Of a stretch of 64,000 bases of DNA, positions 9,712 through 20,033 are shown one piece after another. The notes under the pieces are model-generated. The model was not told the DNA's origin. It saw only the letters and a program-made list of their open reading frames with translations, and made no database searches. Made by a program: the position numbers and the translations under genes. Numbering within the stretch: the first letter of the stretch is position 1; each line of letters begins with the position of its first letter. This stretch comes from Betaproteobacteria bacterium (GTDB taxonomy: Bacteria; Pseudomonadota; Gammaproteobacteria; Burkholderiales; SG8-39), in contig JADJPT010000006.1 of assembly GCA_016713125.1 (NCBI GenBank), positions 62,001 to 126,000 of the forward strand, written 5' to 3'.

Positions 9712-10950
9712 GGCGATTCCTCATCCGGTTGCGGGTTGTGCCAGCCGCGCGCGCCGGCGACGATGCGCGTCGCGGCCGAAGGTCCCCAGCTGCCCGATTC
9801 GTAGGCGTGCGCCGGCGTGGCGGCGACACCGCCGCCGCACAGGGCCGGCTGCACCACACGCCATGCCGCCTCGACACTCTCGTCGTCGGTGAACAGCGAG
9901 GGATCGCCGCGCAGCGCATCGCGCAGCAGCCGCTCGTACGGCAGGGTCTCGGTGCCGGACTGGCGGCGGGCGATCAGCTCCACCGGTTCGCCACGCAGTT
10001 CCTCGCCGTGCCGCTTGACCCGTGCGCCGGCGGAGATCACCACCTCCGGGCTGAGCCGGAAGCGGAAGAAGTTGGGCGCCGTCGCACCGTCCTCCCCGAA
10101 GATCGCCAGCGGCGGGGGCTTGAGGTTGACCACCACCTCGGTGCTGGTCAGCGGCAGGCGCTTGCCGGCGCGGATGTAGAACGGCACGCCGGACCAGCGC
10201 CAGGTGTCGATGTGCAGGCACAGCGCGACGAAGGTCTCGACGTTCGAATCGGCGGCCACCCCCTCCTCGTCGCGATAGCCGCGGAACTGTCCGCGCACCA
10301 CCTGCCCCGGATCCAGCGGGCGCATGGCACGGAACAGCCTGAGCTTCTCGGCGCGCATCGATTGCGAGTCGCTGCCGATGGGGCTCGAGGAACGCGTTGG
10401 CGAAGCGGAAGTACAGGATGTTCTGCACCGCCTCCTTGCCCAGGTAGTGGTCGATGCGAAACACCGCGCTCTCGCGAAACACCTCGTGCAGCGTGCGGTT
10501 GAGCGCCTGCGCGGAGGCCAGGTCACGGCCGAACGGCTTCTCGACCACCACGCGGGCGTCGGCGGCGCAGCCGGCGTTCGCCAGCCCGCGCGCCACCGTG
10601 CCGAACATGTGCGGCGGTATCGCCAGGTAGTGCAGCGGGCGCCTGGCGCCGCCCAGCGCCTGCCGCAGGCGCGCGTAGGTGGCCGGGTCGGCATAGTCAC
10701 CGTCGACGTGCCGCAGCCGAGCCGAAAGTCGCTCGAAGGCGGCGGCGTCGACACCGCCGTTGCGCTGCAGGCCGTCGCGAACGCGCTCGCGCAGCGTGTC
10801 CGTGGTCCAGCCGCCGCGCGCCATGCCGATCACCGGCATGTCCAGATCCCCCTGCGCGCTCATTGCCTGCAGGGCCGGGAAGATCTTGCGGTGGGACAGG
10901 TCACCCTTGACCCCGAACACGACCAGCGCATCCGAGCGCTCCGTGCTCAT
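9705..10950 (-). CDS. zwf: Glucose-6-phosphate dehydrogenase with internal deletion
   Basis: Oxidises glucose-6-P to 6-phosphogluconolactone with NAD(P)+. The N-terminus [22 protein letters not shown] has the nucleotide-binding motif (GxxGDLxxRK), and the substrate motif [14 protein letters not shown] is intact. After [11 protein letters not shown] the sequence jumps, with a frame change, to [19 protein letters not shown]. Normal enzymes have about 50-60 residues between these points (the NRNYxDxVQIT...NHLLQ region). The rest, including [18 protein letters not shown], is normal to the end at [10 protein letters not shown]. The lesion is near 10380-10384. If real, the enzyme would be dead; a deletion error is possible. 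Its start forms ATGA with the ndvB stop. Confidence 0.9.
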
Positions 10951-13900
10951 GCCGGGACACCTTGCGCCGACACGACCGCGTCGTCCTCGTCGTCGGCGCC
11001 GGTCGGCGGCCCGGCCGCGACGATCACCTCGACGCGGTGCTCAAGACCGTCGTCGACCAGCGGCACGGCGTTCCCGGGCTGCGGCTCGCCGTCGAGGCTG
11101 ACGCGCAGCGCGGCCGGGACGACCGCATCGCCGGCGTAAGCGCGCTGCTCGACGGCAATCCGGTAGCCGGTGCCGCCATGGCGATAGTCGATCGTGTATC
11201 CCGTCCATTCGGCCGGCAGGCAGGGGGCGAAACGCAGTCTGCCGTCCTCGAGCTTCAATCCCAGCAGCGACTCCAGGATCAGCCGGTACAGCCAGCCCGC
11301 CGAGCCCGTGTACCAGGTCCAGCCGCCGCGCCCGACGTGCGGACTCAGGGCGTAGATGTCCGCCGCGAGCGCGTAAGGCTCGGTCTTGTAGACGGCCACC
11401 GCCTGCGCGCTGCGCGCGTGGTTGACCGGGTTGAGCAGGTCCAGCCGCTCCCACGCGCGCCTGCCGTCGCCGAGCGCGGCGTAGGCCATCGCCGTCCACA
11501 CCGCCGCATGCGTGTACTGGCCGCCGTTCTCGCGCACGCCGGGCACGTAGCCGCGGATGTAACCCGGATCGAGGGCCGAGGTATCGAACGGCGGATCGAG
11601 CAACTGGATCAGTCCGTGGTCGCGTCGCACCAGGCGCCGGTCCAGCGACTGCATGGCCATGCGCGAGCGCCCCGGCTCGCCGGCCCCGGAAAGCACCGAC
11701 CAGCTCTGCGAAATCGAGTCGATGCTGCACTCGGCGTTCTGCGCCGAACCCAGCGGCGTGCCGTCGTCGAACCAGGCGCGGCGGTACCAGGCGCCGTCCC
11801 AGGCGTGCTCGGCGAGCCGCGCCCGCAGTCCGGCGGCCTCGCTCGCGCAGCGCTCGGCGAAGTCCGTGTCGCCATGCCGGCGCGCCAGCGCGAGAATCCG
11901 GAGAGCACCTCGCACAGGAAGAAGCCCAGCCACACGCTCTCGCCCTTGCCCTGGATGCCGACCAGGTTCATGCCGTCGTTCCAGTCGCCCGAGCCCATCA
12001 GCGGCAGGCCATGCGCGCCGAAGCGCAGGCCGTGCTGGATGGCGCGCACGCAGTGCTGATACAGGCTGGCCGCCTCGGCACTGCGCCCTGGCAGGTCGTA
12101 GTGCGATTCCTCATCCGGGGCCCAGCGCGCGGCCTCCAGGAACGGCACCAGCTCCCCAAGCACCGCCGTGTCGCCGGTGGTCCGCACGTAGCGGCACAAC
12201 GCGTGCGGCAGCCACAGGTAGTCGTCCGAGCAGCGCGTGCGCACGCCGACGCCGCTGCCGGGATGCCACCAGTGCTGCACGTCGCCCTCCAGGTACTGGC
12301 GCCCGGCGCAAGCGCAGCAGATGCTCGCGCACCAGTTTCGGCTCGGTGTGCACCAGTGCCATCACATCCTGCAATTGGTCGCGAAAGCCGAACGCGCCGC
12401 CGGACTGGTAGTAGCCGCTGCGCGCCCACAGGCGGCAGGCCAGCGTCTGGTACACCAGCCAGCCGTTGGCCAGCACGTTGACCGCGGGGTCCGGCGTGTC
12501 GACCTGCACGGCCCCCAGCGTGTGCCGCCAGTACTCCAGCACGCGGGTCAGTGCCGTGCGCGCCGTGCCGGCACTGCGCATCTTCAGCGCCAGCCTGCCG
12601 GCAAGCTCGCGATTGCGCCCGGCGCCCAGCCTGAAGACGATGCGCCGCTCCTCGCCGTCTGCGAGCTCGAACGGCACCTGGATGGCGGCGCATGGATCCA
12701 GCGCAGCGCCGACCTTGCCGGACAGGCGCACGCGCGACATCGCCGCAGGACTCGCCGGCGAGCCGTTGCGTCCGAGGAACTCGGCACGGTCGCCGGTCAG
12801 CGAACGGGCGATGTCGTCGACGTCGAAGAAGGCCGCGCGCCCGGCGAATTCCGTGCTGTAGGCATTGCGCGCGAACAGCGCCCCGCTGACGGCGTCCACC
12901 TCGGTGACCACGTGCATTGCCGACTTCGAGCGCAGGTCGCCGAGCACCCATTCGACATAGCCGGTGGCCGACAGCCTGCGCGCGCGACCCGAGCGGTTGC
13001 GCACCGTGAGCACCGAGAACTTGATCGCTTCCTCGATATCCACGTAGACGCTCAACTCGGACTGCACGCCGCCCTCGGCATGCTCGAACACGCTGTAGCC
13101 GAAGCCGTGCCGGATCACGTACGGGCCGGCACCGCCCCTGGGCCAGGGCGTGGGCGACCAGAAATGCCCGCTTTCCTCGTCGCGCAGGTAGAAGGCCTCG
13201 CCCCCGGACGCCCCGACCGGGTCGTCGCTCCACGGCGTGAGGCGCAGTTCGTGGGCGTTCTCGCTCCAGGTGTAGCCCGATCCGCATTCCGACACGACGC
13301 TGCCGAAGCCGGGGTTGGCGAGCACGTTCACCCATGGCATAGGCGTGCCGTGCGTCGGCGTGGTGGTGATCACGTACTCGCGGCCGTCGGCGCTGAAGCC
13401 GCCCAGTCCGTTGCCGAACAGCAGGTCGGCGCGCGGCGCCTCGCGCGCCGCCGGCGGTTCGGCGCGCTGGCTGCGCGTCACCGCCAGGCGCGGCATCGGC
13501 TTTTCCGCCGCGGCGCGGCCCCTGATCTGCTCGGCCAGCGGCCCGCCGTTGCCGGCGATCACGACACGCGCCACCGCCTGCAGCAGGATGCGGTCCTCGC
13601 TGGAGATCTGCTCCGCGGATCGCACGTAGATGCCGCCGGGCCGGTCGATCGCATGGGCTTCGGTGCCGGTGGCGATCATGCCCATGACCTGATCCTGCAG
13701 CGACTGGCGATAGTCGGTGTGGCCCTCGTTCCAGATCACCAGGTCGTCGCTCAGGCCCTTCAGCCGCCAGTACGCGTGGCACTGGAGCATCTGCCGCGCC
13801 AGCTCGACATGGGCGGTATCGGCGATCTTCAGCAGCACGGTGGGCAGATCGCCCGAGATCGCGTAACCCCACAGCCCGGACTGCCCGCGCCGGTTCTGCA

Positions 13901-16900
13901 GCAGCACGCCGGCTTCCGCGCGCAGCGAGGCATGCGCGTAGAGCACCGATCCGGCCAGGCGACGATACAGCTGCGCGTCGGTTTCGCCGGCGTTGATCTG
14001 CCGCAGGGTCACGCCGCTGTGCGTCCAGGCGAGGTCGAACACGCGCTCGGCCAGGTGCCGGTCGCGGTACTTCTCGATCAGCGCCAGGCACGCGGCGCGG
14101 CTCTCGGCCACCCCGGACACCAGCTTGACGGTGGCCGACTGCTCTGCCTCTAGCACGAGTCTGCAGCGGATCGCCAGCACCGGATCGAGCACCGAGCCCC
14201 TCACTGCCGGACAGCGGGCCGACCGCCCCGGTCATCGCCAGCGGCCGGGCCGGGCTGCGGCCGCGGCCGATGAAGCGCATGCGGTCGGTCTCGTAGGACG
14301 GCGCATCGATCCCGGTGCCGTGCCCGGCCAGCAGGTGGAACATCCACGGCGTGCGCTCGCCGTTCGAGCGCGGCCGGCGCGTGCACAGGATCGCGCGGTA
14401 GTCGCCGATGATCTCGGTCTGCACGAACAGGTTGCCGAACGAAGGATGGATCAGGTCGGCGGCCTGCAGCCCCAGCACCACTTCGGCGTAGCTGGTGAGC
14501 TCGATGGTGCGCGGCGACGACGAGCTGTTGGTGATGCGCAGCCTGCGCAGCTCGATATCGTCCTCCGGCGAAACCACCAGCTCCGAGTAGGTCTCGTAAC
14601 CGTGGTCGCGACGCCGCCATTCGGCACGCCCTCGGAAAACAGCGCCTCGTAGCTGTCGGCGCGCTTCAGCGTGGGTTGATGGGCGGCCGACCAGAACTCG
14701 CCGCTGGCCGCATCGCGCAGGTAGACGAAGGAACCCCAGTTGTCGCGGGTCACGTCCTCGCGCCAGCGCGTCAGGGCGAGATCCTTCCAGCGGCTGTAGC
14801 CGCCGCCCGCGTTGGTGACCATGACGTGGTAGTTGCCGTTGGACAGCAGCTGTACCGCCGGCCAGCGCGTATCCGGACCGATCGGCGTGGATGCCGTGGG
14901 CGTTTCGCCCGCATCGTGCAATATCGCGCCCTCGACGTTCTCCGTCAGTTGCTTGCGCAGCACCGCCGATTTGGGGATGCGCTCCTGCAGCAGCAGCAGC
15001 GTGGCCTGGAAATGCGGATCCGCCTCGAAGCGCCGCTGCATGCTGCGATCCAGCAGCAGGTTGCCCACCGACAGGAGGACCATGCCCTGGTGATGCGCCA
15101 TGAACGAGCGGACGACCACGCTGGTCTGGCTGGGTGGCAGGCGCGAGGACGTGTAGTCGATGGCTTCATAGAAGCCGAAGCGGCCCTCCAGCCCGCCGGC
15201 GGCCAGCCGCTGCAGGTTGGCGCAGGCCGCTTCCGGCGCCACCATCAGGGCCAGCGCCGAGGCGTACGGCGCGACCACCAGATCATCACCCAGGCCGCGC
15301 TTGAAGCCCAGGCCCGGCACGCCGAACGCGTGGTACTGGTAATTGAGGCCGGCGTCGACCGTGTTGTAGCCGGATTCCGACACCCCCCAGGGCAACGAAC
15401 GCTGCTGGCCGTAGGCCACCTGCCGGGCCACCGCGGCGCGGCAGGTCTGATCGAGCAGGGTGCCCGCATAGACCGGCATCACCAGCAACGGCATCAGGTA
15501 CTCGAACATCGAACCGCTCCACGACACCAGGATCGGCTCACCGCCCGCGCTGGTGCGCAGGCGGCCCAGCGCAAACCAGCTTTCCTGCGGCAGGTGACCC
15601 TGCGCGATCGCCACGAAGCTGCACAGCCGCGCTTCCGAGGCCAGCAGGTCGTAGTAGCTGTTGTCCCTGCGGAACTCGTCGACGTTGTAGCCGATCGCCA
15701 GCAGCCGGCGCGTCCGGTCGTAGAGGAACTCGTACTCGATCTCGGCAAAGCTGGTGGCCTGCCGGGCGAGCTGCTCGCAGGCCTGGATGCGCTCGGCGGC
15801 GCGCTCGCCGCCGAGCACCGCGTGCCGGCGCAGTTCGCCCAGCCATTCCCGCTCCGCCGGGGTGGTGGCCTGCGCAAGGCGCGCATCGACGCTTGCCGGC
15901 AGCGCGGCGCAGCACGCCGCCAGATCGCGCAGCGTCGGAGGTCCACGGTTTCCGCAAACCCCCGGAGTCCGGGCGGAGCTTCGGGCAGCGCCAGCCAGGG
16001 GCGAACAGGCGCAGCTCATCCTGTGCATCGCGGCATTGCCGCAGAAAGGGCGCGCCCATTCCTCCGTGCCGTTGCCCGGCGCCACATCGAAGCATGCGCA
16101 CAGCCGGCGCGCCCAGTCGGCGACCTGGTGCAGGCAGCGCCACGCCGAGGGCAACGTCACCGCGGGCTGATCGATGGCTTCGTTCAGCGGTTCCCGCAGG
16201 CGCGCCAGCGGCACCCGGAGCCCGCCAGCGCCCTTCGGCGACGATCGCCAGCGTGTCGGCCAGCCCCTCGAACAGTCGCGCGGCAACCACGCGCTGGTCG
16301 GGCAGCGCGTACAGCCCGGCGCGCAGCGTCAGCAGGTGGCCGGACAGGTTGCCGCTGTCCACCGAGGAGACATAGCGCGGCGGCAGCGGCTGCAGGCTCA
16401 CGGTGTCGTACCAGTTGTAGAAATGCCCGCGATAGCGCTCGAGCAGGGCCAGGGTGCGAAACGTGTCGCCGGTGCGCTCCAGCAGCCGTCCCTGCGAGAG
16501 GTAGCCGAAGTCGCAGGCCGACAGATTGGCCAGCAGCGCCAGCCCGATGTTGGTCGGCGAAGTGCGGTGCGCGATGGCCGGGCCGGGGTGCTCCTGGAAA
16601 TTGTCGGGGGGCAGCCAGTGATCCTCGGCGACCACGAAGCGCTCGAAGAATGCCCAGGTCTTGCGCGCCATCCTGCGCAGGAACAGGACCTGCGCACCGG
16701 ACAGCTGCGCCTTGCGGTGAACCAGGGGCCGGCTGACCCACCAGGCGATCGTCGGCGCCGCCAGCCACAACAGCAGCACCGGCGCCGCCGCAGACAGGGC
16801 CTGCGTGCGCCACAAGCCCAGGCCGATCGCGACAAGCACGGCGAGGAACGGCGCCGACCACATGCAACGCCACAGTGCGGGCAGGCCGCTGGCCGCGCCG

Positions 16901-19752
16901 AAGTCGGCTTCGCCGGAGGCGCGCCACTCCAGCAGGCCACGATGCGAGAACAGCGTGCGCCACAGGGGTGCGCAGGATCGCCCGCAGGCTGAACATCGCC
17001 TCGTGCGGCAGGCACGCCACGCGGAATCCCGCCTGTGCGAAGTTTCGCAGGGTCGATCGCAGCACCACACCCAGGTGCGTCGATCGACCGACGTCATTGG
17101 GGCGGCGAAATGCATTGGCAATGGCGGCCAGCGCAGGCGGGATCAGGAACACGCCGAGCACCGCCAGCGTCCACTCCCCCGCGTGCGGCGCAAGGCCCCA
17201 GCCGAGCAGCAGCAACAGCAGCAGCGACGAAGGGACCAGGCTGCGGCGCAGGTTGTCGAAGATCTTCCAGCGCGACAGCGCCGACAAGGGATTGGGCACG
17301 CGCACCCCGCGCGGGCCCGGCACGCGCGGCAGCAGCCACGCCAGGAGCTGCCAGTCGCCGCGGATCCAGCGCATCTGGCGATCCACATCCGCCTGGTAGC
17401 GCGACGGATACTCTTCGTAGAGATATGCGTCGCTGATCAGCCCGTAGCGCGCATGGCAGCCCTCCAGAAGATCGTGGCTGAGAATGCGGTTCTCGGGCAG
17501 GCGCTCCTTGAGCGCGGACTCGAACGCATCCACGTCGTAGATGCCCTTGCCGATGAACGAACCCTCCCGGAACATGTCCTGGTAGGCGTCGGAAACGGAG
17601 CGCGTGTACGGGTCGATGCCGGTTTCGCTGCCGTACAGCTGTGCGTAGAGCGACTGGTTCGGCCCGCCCAGACTGGCGGCCATGCACGGCTGCAGGATGC
17701 CGTAGCCCGCGCACACCACTTTTCGCGCCGGATCGAAGCGCGGCTGGTGCAGGGGATGCGCCATCGCCGCGACGAACTGCCGTGCCGAATCGCGCGGCAA
17801 CTGCGTGTCGGTGTCGAGCGTGATGACGTACCTGACCTCCGACAGCAGGCCGAGGTCGCCGACGATCAGCGAGAAACGCTCGTGGGCGGCGCCGCGCAGC
17901 ACCGCATTGAGCTCGGCGAGCTTGCCCCGCTTGCGCTCGTAGCCCATCCACACCTGCTCGACCGGATTCCAGCGGCGCGGGCGATGGAACAGGTAGAACC
18001 GGTCGCCGTCGCGACCCGGATACTTGTCGTTGAGCGCCTCGATCCCGTCGCGCGCACGTGCCAGCAGCGCCGCGTCTCCGGCGAGGGTCTCCTGTTGCGC
18101 GTCGCACAGATCGGTCAGCAGTCCGAAATGCAGACGATCGTCCTGGTTGCCCAGGAAGCGCACCTCGAGCGTCTCCAGCAGGTCATCGACGTTCTTTGCG
18201 CGGCCGAGCAGCGTCGGCACCACCACCAGCGTGCGCACCCCGGGCGGCAGTCCCAGGGAAAAGTCCATGCGCGGCAGTCGCCGCGGCTTCATCAGCATGG
18301 TCGAGAACCAGCTCGCCAGAACGGAAGCCAGCTGGCTGGCGACCAGCACCGCCAGCGCGCCCAGCAGAGCAGGCGCCAGCCGCCGAGCCCGCCGGCGCGT
18401 AACGGCGACAGCAGCGCGGCGGAGAACAACCCGGTCATCACCAGCATCGATGCCAGCAACAGCGCAAGCGGGATCCGTCCGAGCCGGCGGCGCGCGCGCT
18501 GCAACAGGGCCGGACGAGCGCCGACCGCGTGCTCGAGCTGCGCCAGACCGGCATCGACCAGGTAGTAGCCCACGTGCCCGGCATGGCCGGTGGCCGCCTC
18601 ACCGTCGTCGGGCGCGGGGGCGCCATGCGCCAGCCGGATCGCCTGGCGCGCAACCTCGGATTCCGACTGGCGGCTGCGCTTTGCCAGATGCGCGACGACA
18701 TGACGGTAGCTGTCGCGGGTCTCGAAATCCATGCGTCCGTAGACCTTGCCCTCGTCCTGCCGCAGGACCTGCTCGACCAGGCTCATCGCCTCGACGAACT
18801 CGCGCCAGTCCATCGCCCCAGGAAACGCAGGCTGCCGATGCTGTTGCTGATGGAGACCTGGTCGGCGGCCTGCTGCTGGTTCTCCGACAGGACCACCTCC
18901 TCTATGGTTCAGGCCGGCCTCCGCCAGCCGTTGCTCGATCCAGGTCAGCGGCAGGGCCAGCGCCAGGCCATGGCCCTGCAGCCGGCGCGCAAGTTCCGCG
19001 ACGAACGGCCCGACCAGCGGCGGGTTCGAGCGCGCCATGTCGGCGATCACCATGATCAGGCTCTTCGGATCGTTCTCGGCGACCTCCATCATCTGGTCGG
19101 CCCAGTCCTGCGCGAGATTCAGGTGGATCCTGGCCGCCGCGATGCGCGCCGCCATGCGCCGCAGGTTCTCGATCATCGCCAGGCGCAGCATGATGGGGAT
19201 CGCCCACAGCTCGCCGAGGGTGAGCGGCGTCACGGTCTGGTAGGCGGAAACGAAACCGGTGAGGGTCTCCGAGTCGACGCGGCCGTCACTCTGCGCTATC
19301 GCCTCCAGCGCAATGTCGTAGACGCGCGGCAGGCCGCGCGACGGTCCCTGCAGGAGTCGCGGCAACTCCCGGCTGTAACCGCTGGGCCGATGCTGCCGCG
19401 CGATGCGGATCTGCTCCTCGATCAGGTAGAAATTGTCGAGCAGCCACTCACCGGCCGGGACGATCGGGCTGCGCGCCTTGACGACCGCCGTCAGACGCCG
19501 GCAGGTGTCGAGCAGCACCGCCTCGTTTTCGTCGAGCCGGCGCAACAGTCGATCCCGCGTGCCGGTCCTGCCGAGCACGTGCGCCTCCGCCAGAGCCCTG
19601 CCGTGCTGCTCCATCTGGCCGGTACTGAACAGCGAAGCGCGCAACGGCACCTGGCTGTCGGCCTCGGCGTCGCCGAACCGCCGCGCGTGCCAGCGGCTGG
19701 CGCGCGTCTCTGCGGCCTGAAGGGATGATCTGAGCAGAGTCCATAGCGTCAT
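10947..19752 (-). CDS. ndvB: Cyclic beta-1,2-glucan synthase (NdvB/ChvB type), frameshifted
   Basis: Giant inner-membrane enzyme, about 2,930 residues, that polymerises UDP-glucose into beta-1,2-glucan, trims and cyclises it. Start ATG 19752 with AGGAAG just before. The N-terminal region has [20 protein letters not shown]. Membrane segments lie near 18450, 18350 and 17200-17100. The GT84 glycosyltransferase domain has [34 protein letters not shown] and [16 protein letters not shown]. Two glucan-binding regions follow, then a C-terminal GH94 phosphorylase domain with [21 protein letters not shown] and the catalytic [10 protein letters not shown] near 11990. At least seven frame changes occur (near 18907, 18822, 18330, 16965, 16230, 14590 and 14215, plus others near 12300 and 11900). 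Every segment is well conserved, so errors are likelier than decay. GH94 phosphorolysis would yield glucose-1-P, linking it to the zwf/pgi genes downstream. Confidence 0.93.
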
Positions 19753-19808
19753 AGGCTTCCTGCCTGAACTTGCGTGGATTGCCACGATAGGCGCGACGAC
19801 CTTCCGTC

Positions 19809-19828
19809 TCTGTACGGTTACGTACAGA
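19809..19828. promoter_or_regulatory. Palindrome upstream of ndvB
   Basis: TCTGTAC (19809-19815) and GTACAGA (19822-19828) form a perfect 7-bp inverted repeat around six bases, 57 bp upstream of the ndvB start. Its spacing is wrong for a LexA box (CTG-N12-CAG rather than N10). It is a candidate operator for the ndvB operon. Confidence 0.4.
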
Positions 19829-19895
19829 TGGACGCCGCGGCACACGCACGGGAGGTGCATCGCGCCGCCGCCCGCGACGCATGAAACGCCGCCTG

Positions 19896-19974
19896 GTTGT
19901 CGTCAATATTGACAACCGCAATGGCGGGAGATCCGCACCAGTGGATGAGTTCGACAAAGTAAAGTTAAACTTTC
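19896..19974. promoter_or_regulatory. Two-palindrome module, copy 2
   Basis: GTTGTC (19896-19901) and GACAAC (19911-19916) flank nine bases that also form the inner palindrome GTCAATATTGAC. The perfect palindrome AAAGTTAAACTTT is at 19961-19973. The centres are about 61 bp apart, versus about 60 in copy 1 at 4139-4214, and both copies share TTCG-N6-TAAAGTTNAACTTTC. It lies in the gap between divergent ndvB and the TPR gene. Confidence 0.5.
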
Positions 19975-20033
19975 CCCCGCGCGGACCGGCCCGGCCGAGG
20001 GACTCGGCAGCGCCGCTTGCGGAACTTGCCGAA

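Noticed and set aside
19809..19828. LexA box upstream of ndvB
   Set aside because: CTG and CAG are separated by twelve bases instead of ten and the centre is not AT-rich.
19881..20033. Upstream extension of the TPR gene from ATG 19881
   Set aside because: It would translate through the palindromic module and shows no family similarity or Shine-Dalgarno; Met 20034 preferred, though not proven.
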